A stretch of DNA of 64,000 nt from JALYYC01 sp963795805 (lineage in GTDB: Bacteria > Chloroflexota > Dormibacteria > CF-121): contig CAWCIV010000004.1 in assembly GCA_963795805.1 (NCBI GenBank), positions 620,001-684,000 on the forward strand. The letters are read 5' to 3'. How positions within the stretch are numbered: position 1 is the first letter of the stretch; the number at the start of each line of letters is the position of its first letter. Of this stretch, positions 16,633 through 26,666 are shown in pieces. The translations under genes were made by a program, and so were the position numbers. The notes under the pieces were generated by a model. The model worked only from the letters and a program-made list of their open reading frames with translations. It was not told the DNA's origin and did not search any database.

Positions 16633-18558
16633 CGCTCGTCCTCGCGATCATCGTGCTCGGCCTCGGACTGGCCTCCGGCGGGCCGCCCTGGCTCTTTATC
16701 GGTGAGCGCGTGGTGATCGGCCTGGTGGTGAGCGTGGTGCTGGCCACCGTCGTCGGCTACCTGCTGGCCCTCGTCATTGGCCTCAGTGTTCTCGTCGTGC
16801 TGATCCTGACGGTCGCCGCCCTCGCCGTCGGGGCGTTCATCCTCTATCGCCACCGGTCACGGCTGCGCGCCGACCTGCAATCGACGCGATCCATCGGGCT
16901 GGCGATCAGCATCGCCGTCCTGGGCATCATCGTCGGCTACCTCTTTACTCGAGCGATCCGCGTCGCGCCCGAGGGCTGGCTGGCGCAGTACAACAACACC
17001 TGGTCCGACTGGTCGTTCCATGCGAGCTACGCCACGGCCTTCGTCTTCGGAAACAATCTCCCGCCGCAGAACCCGATCTTTGCCGGCACGCCGTTCCGCT
17101 ATCCGTTTGCCCCGGACTTCGCCAGCGCGCTGCTGATCGCGGGCGGCTGGAGCATTCCGGCGGCCCTGATCTGGCCCAGCTGGGCGATGACGATGCTGGC
17201 CCTGGCGGGACTGGTCCTCTGGGCGCGCCGACTGACCGGCTCGGTCGCGGCCGGGGTGATTGCCGTGACGCTGACGCTGCTCGGCGGCGGACTCGGCTTC
17301 TGGTTCTTCTTCGGCGACGCCGCTCGCCTCGGGTTGCTCAACGCCCTGGCGCACATCCCCCGGACCTACGACCGCTTCGATCGGCCGGTGAACATCCAGT
17401 GGTACAACCCGATCCTCTCCTACTGGTTGCCGCAGCGATCGTTCGTTTTCGGCGTGGCGATCTTTCTGACCGCGATGTTGCTCCTCACCCCAGCCCTGCA
17501 GTCGCACGCCGATGGGGCGATGGCGCGAGACGATCGAGGAGATCCGCCGCTCATGGCGTCACTGGTCACTGAAGAGCACCCCGGTCGCCTTTCTCGACCG
17601 CCGGTGCGCTGGCCGGGATCGCTGCCACTCTTCCACGTCCACAGCCTGCTGGCGCTCGGGATCGTGACGCTGACCTGGGCAATTCTCTTTCCCCGACCCG
17701 CGTGGATCGGGTTCTTTGGCGTGATGTTCGTCCTCGCGGTGCCGCGCCTGCTGATGGCGGTCCCCGGCGACCCGGGCGCACCCCCCGAGCACCAGTATCC
17801 GCGCCCACTCTTCTGGCTGGCTCTCCGGGCAGGACTTCCCGGCCTGGTTCTGGTTGAAGAACACGGGACTCTTCTGGCCGCTTCTCCTTGCGGCGCTGCT
17901 GAGCCCGCTTGCGCTGCGCGGTCGCGCCCGCCTCCTGCTGGCGCCATTCGTGCTGGTCTTCCTCGCCGGCAACCTGGTCAAGTTCCAACCCTGGGACTGG
18001 GACAACACCAAGATCCTTGTCTTCTGGTACCTCGGCAGCGCCGTGGCGGTGGGCGCGGTGCTGGTGCGCGTCTTCCGTGCAAACATCGCAGGCGCGGTCG
18101 CGGCCGCGGCGGTCTGGCTGACGCTGGTGGCGTCGGGCCTGCTGTCCATGCTGCAGTTCCTGCCGCCGCAGGGACCGAGCTACGTCTGGTTCAGCACCGA
18201 GGACGTGCGCCTGGCCGAGCAGATCCGGAGCGCGACGCCCCCGCATGCGGTCTTCGTGACCGGCGAGCAGCCCAACAACCCGGTCGCCGACCTGGCCGGC
18301 CGCGCGGTCTTGATGAGCTATCCCGGCTGGCTCTGGAGCTACGGGATCAACTACACGCAGCGGGAGGCTGATATCGCACGCATCTACCAGGGCGATCCGG
18401 CCACCCTCGACCTGTTGCACCGATACCACGCCGAATACGTGCTCGTCGGCCCGAACGAGGTCAGTGTCCTGCACGCAAACGTCGACTATTTCAACACCCG
18501 GTTCCCGGTGCTGCTGAAGACCGCGACCTACACCGTTTACCGCGTTCCCGCCGGGTAA
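16602..18558 (+). CDS. large polytopic membrane protein, GT-C glycosyltransferase-like, one +1 frame change
   Basis: About 651 residues with at least ten membrane helices. It follows the PMT gene with a 31-bp overlap. The extracytoplasmic region reads YNNTWSDWSFHASYATAF, NNLPPQNPIFAG and TPFRYPFAPDFASALL, with an Asp suitable as a GT-C base, and the C-terminal third is a small soluble domain. I do not recognise a named family beyond GT-C-like. The frame changes somewhere in 17779-17833, most plausibly in a six-C run at about 17781-17786, after which DFPAWFWLKNTGLFWPLLL and NLVKFQPWDWDNTK continue. GTG 16602 is one possible start; later GTG codons cannot be excluded. Likely works with the PMT enzyme or on the same lipid-linked sugar pool. 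Confidence 0.65.
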
Positions 18559-18568
18559 CATTGCTAAC

Positions 18569-18910
18569 GTGCTGACCCGCTTTGTGATCCACGTCGCGGC
18601 CCTGCTCTTCGTCTTCTACGTCATCTGGCATCTGCACGCGAGCGTGCTCGGCGCCGCGGTCGTGATGGCGCTGATCCTCGCCGTGATCAACGTCGTGGTC
18701 CGGCCGGTCCTCCTGATCCTGACGCTGCCGGTCACGATCCTGACGCTCGGATTATTCATCGTCATCTTGAATGCGCTGCTATTCGCGCTCGCGTTGGCTG
18801 TCCTGCAGGGCTTGATGCACCTCGACCTCGCCGTCAGCTTCTTCCAGATCCTGATCGGTTACCTCGTCTACGTCATCATCAGCACGGTCCTGACGCGCCT
18901 CGTTCGATAG
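18569..18910 (+). CDS. phage holin family 4/YvlD-like membrane protein
   Basis: 113 residues, almost entirely hydrophobic, with four helices. The central signature VINVVVRPVLLILTLPVTILTLGLF is characteristic of YvlD/DUF360 proteins (holin family 4 superfamily). These are chromosomal envelope-stress-associated proteins in Gram-positives, not phage lysis genes. GTG 18569 is 11 bp after the previous stop, so it probably belongs to the glycan operon. No frame problem. Confidence 0.82.
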   Translation: MLTRFVIHVAALLFVFYVIWHLHASVLGAAVVMALILAVINVVVRPVLLILTLPVTILTLGLFIVILNALLFALALAVLQGLMHLDLAVSFFQILIGYLVYVIISTVLTRLVR

Positions 18911-19026
18911 GGCCGGTCACGGGCACGTGAAGGCCACTGGAGGCTCGTGAGAGATTTGTGGCCAGCACCTTCGCTAAGCCCGGCATGGCTGCGGAGTATG
19001 AGCGTTCCAGCCGGTGACGCGTCGCA

Positions 19027-20574
19027 ATGGGCGGTGAGGGAGTGAACCGGACCGCGAACTCTCCTGCTGCCGCCCCGGGGCCGCTTGTGGTCGCGAAGGA
19101 CAATCCCCGCTACTTCACCGTGGCGTCGAGCGACGGCAAAGGCCGGGCCGTCTATCTGGCCGGGTCTCACATCTGGAACAACCTGCACGACGGGATGGGT
19201 CCCGGGCCTGAGTGCGGTGGCACCTCCGAAACGATGGACTTCGACGAGTATCTGCGCTTCCTGATCGAACGCGGGCACAACTTCATCCGGCTGTGGCGCT
19301 GGGAGCAGTTCAGGTCGCAGGCGGCGGGCGGTGGCTACCACCTTTGCATGACGCCGCAGCCCTGGGCGCGGACCGGGCCGGGTACCGCGAAGGACGGGAA
19401 GCCGAGGTTCGACTTGAGCAAGTTCGACACCGAGTTCTTCCAGCGGCTCCGCGCGCGGGTCATCGCCGCAGGCGAGCACGGTATCTACGTCGCCGTGATG
19501 TTCTTCGATGGCTGGGCGATTCACCTGAGTCCCGCGCCGGACCACGTGGAAGGCCACCCTTTTCATGCGAACAACAACGTGAACGGTGTCGCTATCGAGT
19601 CGATCCTCAACTACCAGGTGCTTCCCCTTGATCCGGAGATCGAGGCGCTCCAAGAGGCGTACATCCGGAGGGTCGTCGACACGGTGCATGACCTCCCCAA
19701 CGTCCTGTACGAGGTTGCGAACGAGTCCTCGGGAGGCGGCTTGGTGGACCAGGCGTTCGCGGCCGTTCTCGGCCAGACGGGCTCACCCGACTGGGGCGAC
19801 TCGACCCAGTGGCAATACTGGGTGATCGACCGGATCAAGCACCACACGCAGGCGCGCGGTTACGACTCTCATCCGGTTGGAATGACGATGCAGTTCCCGG
19901 TCAAGGACCAAACGCGCGTGAACGAGCCGCTTTTGCAAAGCGCCGCGGAGTGGATCTCGCCGGGCTACGATGACGAGATTTTCGCGAAGGGTGGTCATCC
20001 GATGGCGCCGGGCTCCCCCCAGTCCAGATGGCTGGAAGATCCGCCACCCGCCGACGGACGCAAGGTCGTCATCACGGACACCGACCACTACGCCCCTGGC
20101 CGCGGGGATGCCCTCTGGGCGTGGAAGTCGTTCGTGCGAGGGCACAATCCGACCCTGATGGACTTCGGCCTGATTGGCGGTGTCAACCCCCTCGACCGGA
20201 CGGCCGGCGGCCCCATGTCCTTCGAGGCGTTCGAGCCGGCGCGGTGGGCGATGGGCGACACGGTCAACCTATCGCGCCGGCTGAATCTGGCGGAGATGGA
20301 GCCTCGCGGCGATCTCAGCTCCACCGGATTCGTGCTGGCAAATGAAGGGACGGAATACGTCATCCTCCAGCCTGAAGAAGGCAGAGATCCGTTCACGGTC
20401 ACCCTGCAGCGGGGCACCTACGAAGCCGAATGGTTCGACCTCGGCAGACGCATTACGGCACAACGAGATCGGGTGCTCGCTGACAAGCGCGGAACGGTGA
20501 CCTTCAGTCCGCCGCCGAGCATGAGCGGGCCAGGCGTTCTCATCTTGCGTAAGGCAAAACGCATCCACGAATAA
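19027..20574 (+). CDS. GH140-like/apiosidase-type (beta/alpha)8 glycoside hydrolase, predicted cytoplasmic
   Basis: 515 residues without a signal peptide. The phrase VYLAGSHIWNNLHDG near residue 42, HNFIRLWRWEQF and VLYEVANESSGG (Asn-Glu, candidate acid/base at the end of strand 4) follow the pattern of DUF4038/GH140-type TIM barrels. VVITDTDHYAPGRGDALWAWKSFVRGHNP probably supplies the far end of the barrel. The last 80 residues (GTEYVILQPEEG to GPGVLILRK) form a beta-sandwich like the putative collagen-binding domain that follows such barrels. The substrate is unknown. It stands alone, with about 115 bp of apparently empty sequence before it. Confidence 0.75.
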   Translation: MGGEGVNRTANSPAAAPGPLVVAKDNPRYFTVASSDGKGRAVYLAGSHIWNNLHDGMGPGPECGGTSETMDFDEYLRFLIERGHNFIRLWRWEQFRSQAAGGGYHLCMTPQPWARTGPGTAKDGKPRFDLSKFDTEFFQRLRARVIAAGEHGIYVAVMFFDGWAIHLSPAPDHVEGHPFHANNNVNGVAIESILNYQVLPLDPEIEALQEAYIRRVVDTVHDLPNVLYEVANESSGGGLVDQAFAAVLGQTGSPDWGDSTQWQYWVIDRIKHHTQARGYDSHPVGMTMQFPVKDQTRVNEPLLQSAAEWISPGYDDEIFAKGGHPMAPGSPQSRWLEDPPPADGRKVVITDTDHYAPGRGDALWAWKSFVRGHNPTLMDFGLIGGVNPLDRTAGGPMSFEAFEPARWAMGDTVNLSRRLNLAEMEPRGDLSSTGFVLANEGTEYVILQPEEGRDPFTVTLQRGTYEAEWFDLGRRITAQRDRVLADKRGTVTFSPPPSMSGPGVLILRKAKRIHE

Positions 20575-20700
20575 GACAAGAGGCCGAGGTGGGTGACGTT
20601 CCGAGGCACACCTCGACGATCGCCGCTATGGCACCAACCATCGGTGCCCGGAACCGCGGCGAGGCGGCCCGGATCGCGGGTCAGAAGGGCTGGCTCCAAG

Positions 20701-20739
20701 CGCTGGCGGGCCGGCAACCGCGCCGGCCCGCATCCAGCG
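20701..20739. terminator. strong hairpin between convergent genes
   Basis: A 10-bp perfect inner stem (GCGGGCCGGC/GCCGGCCCGC, loop AACCGC) is extended by an outer CGCTGG/CCAGCG pairing across a small CAT bulge. It lies in the 171-bp gap between the hydrolase gene and the convergent VOC gene. The T content downstream on the plus strand is modest (TGTTGT), so it is probably a shared, imperfect bidirectional terminator. Confidence 0.6.
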
Positions 20740-20745
20740 TGTTGT

Positions 20746-21531
20746 CTAGCGCTCCGCCGGGGCCATCTTGAGAAGCCCGAAGGCTGCGCCCTGGGGGTCG
20801 CTGACGATGGCGAAGCGCCCGCCCGGGAAATCCATCGGTGCAAGCATCTCGCGCGCCCCGGCCTGCGTCGCCGCCTTGAACGACTTGTCGACGTCGGCGA
20901 CCGTGAAATACACCAGCCAGTAGTTGGGCATCTGGGCGGGCGCCATCTTGTTCATTTCCTGTCCGCCGGCGATACTCTCGCCGTCGAGCTGGAACTCGTT
21001 GTACGGTGGCGAATCCGGGCCCATGTCACTGGTCTTGACGGTCCAGCCAAAGACTTTCTGATAGAAGGGGACCGCCTGGTCGACGCCGCGAGCGTTGAGC
21101 TCGGCCCATCCGAACGTGTTCGCTTCGCCCACCGGCATCGGCGAATTCATCGTCCCGGGCTGCCAGGCAGAAATGACCGCGCCGCTCGGATCCGCGAAGG
21201 TGGCCATGCGACCCTGGTCTCCGACATCGAAGGGCGGCGCAAGGACCTTGCCACCGGCGGCCTGCACCTTTTTGGCCAGGGCATCCGCATCGTCGGTGCT
21301 GATATAGATCGACCAGGCGGTTGGTGCTTCCGGTGCCATTTTGGGACCGATCCCCGCCACCCGTTTGCCGCCGACTTCGGCCATCCCGTAGCCGCCATAT
21401 TGCGGATCCGGGTTGACCTCGATTTTCCAGCCGAACACCTTCGAATAGAACTCGCGCGACGCTTCGGCATCGGTCGTCGCGAGATCGACCCACGTTGGTT
21501 TGTTAGCGATCGCGGTTTTTGTTTCTGCCAT
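20746..21531 (-). CDS. two-domain VOC (glyoxalase/bleomycin resistance superfamily) protein
   Basis: Tandem VOC domains, about residues 10-125 and 135-255. The first reads WVDLATTDAEASREFYSKVFGW, the second FGWAELNARGVDQAVPFYQKVFGW. Each ends with FADPSGAVISAWQ or VSDPQGAAFGLLK. This matches the mycobacterial 27-kDa antigen Cfp30B/hydroxylase-like group. Metal ligands typical of glyoxalase I are not all present, so catalytic activity is uncertain. ATG 21531 is selected because GGAGG lies 7 nt upstream, although the frame is open to 21564. Monocistronic, divergent from the ABC exporter. Confidence 0.85.
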   Translation of the reverse strand: MAETKTAIANKPTWVDLATTDAEASREFYSKVFGWKIEVNPDPQYGGYGMAEVGGKRVAGIGPKMAPEAPTAWSIYISTDDADALAKKVQAAGGKVLAPPFDVGDQGRMATFADPSGAVISAWQPGTMNSPMPVGEANTFGWAELNARGVDQAVPFYQKVFGWTVKTSDMGPDSPPYNEFQLDGESIAGGQEMNKMAPAQMPNYWLVYFTVADVDKSFKAATQAGAREMLAPMDFPGGRFAIVSDPQGAAFGLLKMAPAER

Positions 21532-21763
21532 AGGTTGCCTCCTCCAGGTTCGCGAAGCCGACAAATTTCACCTCGGTTACGAGGGTACCGAGAGAACCCA
21601 TTCTGCACCCTTTAACAGGAGAGGATCACGTCAGCTACTCGCCGTTACCATCTCCTTGTTCGCCGACACCTGGGACGAAGACCAGACCCTTGGCTTGCGC
21701 CGCGACGCCGGCGACCGGGTCAGTGGCCGCGATCCGCCTTCGCGCATAATTTTGGTCGCCACG

Positions 21764-22555
21764 GTGAAAGCCCCCGACCCGCCCGCGGTTCAGCGTATTG
21801 CCCTCCGGGTTGCCGACCTTCACGTCAGGTACGGCGCCAAGCGTGCGGTTGACGGCGTGTCCCTGGAAATCAGCGGGGGGGAGATCTTTGGCTTGCTGGG
21901 CCCCAATGGGGCCGGTAAGACAAGCACCCTCAGCGCGATCGAGGGCCTGCTCAGGCCCCACTCCGGTTCGATCCGAATTGGCGATGTCGACGCTGGAGCA
22001 AATCCAGCCGCGGCCAAGGCGCGGATGGGTGTTCAGCTTCAGTCGACGAGCTTCCAGTCCGATCTGACGATCCGGGAGATCGTCAGCCTGTACGCCGGGC
22101 TGTACGGCGTAAGGCTCGCCCATTCTGAAATCGATGACCTCCTTGACGGCATCCATCTGGGCGAGGAAGCATCAAAGCGCTTCAGCCAGGTTTCCGGTGG
22201 ACAGCAAAAACGCGTCTCACTCCTGATTGCAACCATCCACGATCCCCCGCTCGTCCTGCTCGACGAGCCCACCGCCGGCCTTGATCCGCAGGCTCGACGC
22301 CAGCTGTGGGATCGGATCGAGCGGCTGCGCGACGCAGGTCGTAGCATCCTCCTCACCACGCACTCGATGGAAGAGGCGCAGGCCGTCTGCAACCGAGTGG
22401 CGATTATCGATCACGGCAAGCTTCTGACCGTCGATACACCCGCCGGTCTCATCGATAAGCACAAGGATGATCCCCGCGTACGAAAGGCTGCTCATGGCCA
22501 GGTCACCCTTGATGACGTCTTCATCGGACTTACCGGGAGCGAGGTTCGGGACTGA
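21764..22555 (+). CDS. ABC-2 exporter ATP-binding protein
   Basis: ATPase of an ABC-2 type exporter. Walker A GLLGPNGAGKTSTL, Q-loop region MGVQLQSTSFQSD, signature VSGGQQKRVSLL, Walker B LVLLDEPTAGLDP and H-loop ILLTTHSMEEA are all present. The C-terminal extension (DDPRVRKAAHGQVTLDDVFIGLTG) is of the drug-type CcmA/NodI class. GTG 21764 gives 263 residues; TTG 21752 is an alternative. The frame is open further upstream into the VOC start region but without coding character. The stop shares one base with the ATG of the permease (TGATG), so the two subunits are coupled. Confidence 0.92.
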   Translation: MKAPDPPAVQRIALRVADLHVRYGAKRAVDGVSLEISGGEIFGLLGPNGAGKTSTLSAIEGLLRPHSGSIRIGDVDAGANPAAAKARMGVQLQSTSFQSDLTIREIVSLYAGLYGVRLAHSEIDDLLDGIHLGEEASKRFSQVSGGQQKRVSLLIATIHDPPLVLLDEPTAGLDPQARRQLWDRIERLRDAGRSILLTTHSMEEAQAVCNRVAIIDHGKLLTVDTPAGLIDKHKDDPRVRKAAHGQVTLDDVFIGLTGSEVRD

Positions 22556-23334
22556 TGAGCCGCCAGCCGACCGCTTCCTCCGGCCATGTGCCGACGCTGT
22601 CTGGAACGTTGAGCGCGCTGCTTCGAGCAGACTTCACCGTTCTAGTGCGCAACGGGCGAGCCCTCCTGCTGACATTCGTCCCGCCGCTCGCGGCCCTATA
22701 CGGGCTGAACGCCGGCAAGCGACCCGTCCAGCTCGGCGACCCCGTCTTCAGAGTGGCGGCGCCGATCATGCTCGGTATCGCGTTGATCGCCATCTTTGGT
22801 TATACCGCCACCGTCGCGCGGGATCGCGAGCAGGGTGTTTTCCAACGGCTGCGCGTCACGCCGGCTCCAACCTGGACCATCATGATCAGCCGGCTGGTCA
22901 CCCAGGTCGTGGCCATGCTGGTGATGGCGGTGGTGGTCCTGTTGGCGGCAGCGGTCGCGGAGCATGTGACTCTCGATCCAGCGGGATACGTGCTGGCCCT
23001 GCTCGCCGTGATCTTGAGCTCGGCCGTGTTCCTGGGTGTGGGACAGGCGTTGGTCGGCCTCATCAAGTCCCCGGAGACGGTCAACGCCGTAGGGCGGCTG
23101 AGTTTCCTGCCGCTGGTCGTGCTTGGCCTTTTTGCGAATTCCACCCTTTTCGGAACGACGTTCGAGACGATCTCGCGATGGTCACCCGGCGGAGCCGTGG
23201 CGACGGTGCTCTCGGGCGCCATGCACCCGGCTGCCTGGAGCGCTGGAACCTGGTGGGCCCTGCTGGCGAGCGTCGTTTATGCAGCCGCGTTCGCCGGGGT
23301 TGGAATCCGATGGTTTCAGTGGAGCCCGCGGTAG
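22555..23334 (+). CDS. ABC-2 exporter permease
   Basis: Six predicted helices over 259 residues, an N-terminal cytoplasmic segment LSALLRADFTVLVRNGRALLL and an amphipathic TVARDREQGVFQRLRVTPAP coupling region typical of ABC2_membrane proteins (the E-x-G-x-x-x-R-L-R-x-x-P motif). It pairs with the ATPase directly upstream. Related exporters move small lipophilic molecules or glycans; the substrate cannot be deduced. The gene runs to 25 bp before the convergent mannosyltransferase gene. Confidence 0.88.
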   Translation: MSRQPTASSGHVPTLSGTLSALLRADFTVLVRNGRALLLTFVPPLAALYGLNAGKRPVQLGDPVFRVAAPIMLGIALIAIFGYTATVARDREQGVFQRLRVTPAPTWTIMISRLVTQVVAMLVMAVVVLLAAAVAEHVTLDPAGYVLALLAVILSSAVFLGVGQALVGLIKSPETVNAVGRLSFLPLVVLGLFANSTLFGTTFETISRWSPGGAVATVLSGAMHPAAWSAGTWWALLASVVYAAAFAGVGIRWFQWSPR

Positions 23335-23359
23335 TTCAGCAGCATGAGGGCTGGATGCA

Positions 23360-24458
23360 TTAGAAGGCCCAGTAGCCGCGCGAAAAGGCGAGGCTGAAGA
23401 CGATCAGGCCCGCAAATGAAAGCGCCAGGGCAATGCCTTGCACCAACTGGTTGCGGACGCGGCCAGCGAGCAGGAAAAGCGGATAAAGACTGAGCAGGTA
23501 GCGCGGAATGCTGAGCCAGAAGGGGAGGAAGGTGACCATCACGGTGACCGCGGCGGCGTAGGCGGCGTCGCCTGGCCGCAGCTTTACGACGCTGAACGCG
23601 GTCACGACGTAAGCGGTGATGCCACCAACGATTTCGGCGACGCCGACCGTGAGCTTCTCCCAGGGGACGCGCCAGAACACGCCTCGGATCGCCTCTCTCA
23701 GTCCCACCCACGGGGGAGCGAGGCGGTGCGACCAGTGCAGCCGTTGCACGGCGACAAAGGCAAAGGGGTCGTGCAGGACCACCCAGTTGGTCAGCAGATA
23801 GACGAGAAAGCCTGCGACGACGAGCGCTGGCGCGACTGCTGCCTCCCACAGCCGCTTCCATGCGTGCCTTACCGCATAGAGATCGAGGAGCAGCAGCGGG
23901 AGCAAGGCCAGGCCGGTGATCCGCGTCGAGGCGGCCAGCCCGCCCAACGCGCCGCCCAGCAACCAGCGCTTGCGTCGCGTGGCCAGCACGGCACCAAAGG
24001 CGAGTGCGCAAAAGAGGGCTTCCGTGTAGCCGACGAGCAGGAAGTAAGCAGTGGGAAAGACGGTGAAGAGCGCGGCAGCCCGCCACGCCGGACGCTCCCC
24101 GATCTGATCGCGAGCGACCTCGAAGAGCAGAATGGTGGCGGCCAGCCCGGCGAGGTTGCTCACGAGCAAGGCGGCGAGCCGCGCCGGCAGCCCGGTGGCG
24201 GCAACCACCCCGACGATGGCGGGGTAAAGCGGGAAGAAGGCAATCAGGTTGCGCGCGTCGCCGCTCGTCGCGTAGCCATTGACGCTCAGAGTAAATGTAG
24301 TGCTGGGCATCCCACCGGTCCCACGCCTGGCCAAGGACGGTCAGTGGATCGGGGCTGGCTCCGAATTCGATCAGCGTGATGGTCACGATAAGGACCTTGA
24401 CGAGGAGGGCGAGTCCAAGCAGCGTCCACCAGGGCCTGAGCCGTGCGGAGCCGGGCAA
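23360..24458 (-). CDS. PIG-V-like (GT76) mannosyltransferase, one +1 frame change
   Basis: Polytopic GT-C enzyme of about 365 residues. The N-terminal helix LLGLALLVKVLIVTITLIEF is followed by DRWDAQHYITLSVNGY, the bacterial PIG-V signature (Trp-Asp-x-x-Trp/His-Tyr ... Gly-Tyr), then LIAFFPLYPAIVG and at least eight helices. The signature is split: the first 47 residues are in one frame and the rest in another. The site is 24292-24296, sense CAC TAC ATT T ACT, where skipping one T restores the motif. ATG 24458 is the start. The family uses polyprenyl-phosphate mannose to extend membrane glycans. Divergent from the inositol-monophosphatase-like gene over 60 bp. Confidence 0.82.
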
Positions 24459-24518
24459 CGCACGCGGCCAGGCTTCGGGTACGATCGCGACGTGGTGAGC
24501 GCTCCGCCGCCTGACTGA

Positions 24519-25344
24519 TTGACCTCAACGAGCTGGCTTCCCGTCTTCCGTGCCATCGCCGCGGAGATCCGCTCCGCGATGCAGCCTCTCGCCGGAACGG
24601 CCCGCGGGCGCACCGTGGTGGGCCAGGGTGCCGGCGGCGACGGAACCATCTATATGGACCAGCTGGCCGAGGAGATCGCGGTGCGCCACCTCGAGCAAGC
24701 CTATCGCAGCGGGGCCCGTTTTGATCTCATCTCGGAGGAGCTGGGGGAGCGGGGCTTCGGCGGATCCGACGTGATCCTGGTCGACCCGCTCGACGGCAGC
24801 TTCAACGCCAAGCAGGGCCTGCCGTACTATGCCGTCGTGCTTGCCGCGGGCGGCGGAGACCGGATCAAGGACGTGCAGCTTCGGCTACGTCCTGAACCTC
24901 GTAACGGGTGACGAGTTCTATGCGAAGGCCGGCGGCGGTGCCTTCAGAAACGGGCAGCCGCTCGAACCGGATGCGACCCAGTTCGACGGACGCGCGTTCG
25001 CCGTCGTTTCCGTGGATGCCCCGACCGGGGTCGACGCCAGAGGCCCGGCCGGGCCGATCCTGGCGCGGGCGGAGAAGACCCGCCAGATGGGATCGGCGGC
25101 GCTGAACATGTGCCATACCGCGACCGGCGGCATCACCCTGCAGGTCACGCCGGCCCCTGTTCGCGCGTTTGACCTGGCCGGACCGCTCCTGATCCTGCGC
25201 GAGTGTGGCGGCATCGCCACGACCTTTGCCGGCGGGCCGCTCGATGACGTCTCCTCCCGCCTGGACTCGCGCACCACGTTGCTGGCGTCGGCGTCGCGCC
25301 CCGCGCACCGGCGCGCGCTCGAATTGATGCAGGAGACCGGCTGA
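24519..25344 (+). CDS. inositol monophosphatase/fructose-1,6-bisphosphatase family protein, one +1 frame change
   Basis: Mg2+-dependent sugar or inositol phosphatase of 274 residues. Metal ligands are in DLISEELGERG and ILVDPLDGSFNAKQGLPYY (Asp-Pro-x-Asp-Gly-Ser), with the final Asp in RAFDLAGPLLILRECGG. The frame breaks between IKDV and SFGYVLNL at 24873-24876 (GTG C AGC); skipping one base restores the beta-strand that follows the active site in this family. TTG 24519 gives MTSTSWLPVFRAIAAEI. The stop overlaps the ATG of the glycosyltransferase (TGATG), coupling the two. Archaeal-type IMPase/FBPase relatives act on several sugar phosphates, so the substrate is open. Confidence 0.82.
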
Positions 25345-26628
25345 TGCTCGAGCCGGAGCAGACCGTCTTCCTGATCCTCTCCTTCGAGGGCCCCGACGTC
25401 TACTCGCAGGCCGGCGGCCTCGGGGTTCGGGTCAAGGAACTGTCGCGGGCGCTGGCCGAGCGCGGTTATGAGACCCACCTCTTCTTTGTCGGCGATCCGG
25501 CGCTGCCAGCGAACGAAGCGCAACTCGACGGTCGCCTGCACCTGCACCGCTGGAGCCAGTGGATCAGCAAGTTCTATCCAATGGGGGTCTACAGCGGCGA
25601 GGACGACAAGGTCGCGGATCTGAATCGAAGCCTGCCCGATTCACTCGTCGCGGATTTCATCAAGCCGGCCGTCGAACGCGGCAGCCAGGTGGTGGTGATC
25701 GGTGAGGAGTGGCACCTCGCCCATGCCATGACGCTCCTCTCGGACGCGCTTTACTTTGCCGGCCTGCGCGAGCGGTGCCTCTTGCTCTGGAATGCCAACA
25801 ACCATTTCTCTTTTCACCGGATCAACTGGGGCACGCTCGGCTTCACGACCCAGCTGATGACGGTGAGCCGCTACATGAAACACATCATGTGGCAGTGGGG
25901 CGTCAACCCGATCGTGGTCCCGAACGGCATCCCCGGGTCGATGATCTCGCGTGTCAGCCAGGTCCAGGTCCGCACCCTTCGGGCCGCCGTCAATGCGCCG
26001 GCGTTCCTCTTCAAGATCGGGCGCTTCAGCCCCGACAAGCGCTGGCACCAGGCAATCGCCGCCGTGACGCAGTTGAAGGAACGCGGCACGCCGGTCAAGC
26101 TGCTGATGCGCGGCGGGCATGGAGCCGTTTGGCGGCGAGGTGCTCGCCTTTGCCGGGCAGCAGCGGCTGCGGGTGGTGCCACTCTCGACCCGGGTGGAGG
26201 ATGTCGCCGGCCTGGCGCGGTTGCTCAGAGAAAATGCCGAGGCCGACATCTGGAACCTGACCGCCTTCCTCCCGGATGAACTGCTGCCCGCGATCTATGC
26301 GTCGGCGACCGCCACGCTCGCCAACAGCGGCCACGAGCCGTTCGGCCTGGTCGGGCTCGAGGCGATGGCCTCGGGTGGCATCGCGTTCGTCGGCGCCACC
26401 GGCGAGGAGTACGCGGAGGCCTTCACCAATGCCATCGTGATCGAGACCGACGAGGCGGCGGAGATCGTGGCGTACGTCACCAATCTGGCCGACCACCCGG
26501 AGAACGCACGGAACATGCGGATCGCCGCGCAGCGCACGGCGCGCGCGTACACCTGGCAGCGCGTCATCGACATCCTGCTGCGGCGGCTCGAGTTCGTCGC
26601 CATCAAGCAGGGGCTGACCGTCCCGTAG
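25344..26628 (+). CDS. GT-B glycosyltransferase (glycogen synthase/GT4-like), one +1 frame change
   Basis: 427 residues. The N-terminal GPDVYSQAGGLGVRVKELSR is a GT5/GT4-type donor loop (x-x-GG-L-x). LLWNANNHFSFHRINW and LMTVSRYMKHIMWQWG (the catalytic-domain acceptor helix and the VSRYM motif) follow. KIGRFSPDKRWHQAI precedes the frame change at 26115-26118 (GGC GGG C ATG). After one base is skipped the protein continues with MEPFGGEVLAFAG and the nucleotide-sugar motif GHEPFGLVGLEAMASGG, with the Glu expected in retaining GT-B enzymes. A role in glycogen-like or trehalose/glucan synthesis fits the neighbouring GH57 genes, but the donor sugar is unproven. Confidence 0.8.
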
Positions 26629-26666
26629 CACCACCGGCGCCACGAAACACAAGAAGGAGGAACACG

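Noticed and set aside
18569..18910. Phage holin as a sign of a prophage.
   Set aside because: The YvlD-like group is chromosomal, and no other phage gene, att site or change in composition is seen.
23316..24458. A single long frame on the minus strand covering the PIG-V-like gene without a frame change.
   Set aside because: After residue 47 this frame turns into Arg-rich, helix-free sequence, whereas the neighbouring frame continues with PIG-V membrane helices.
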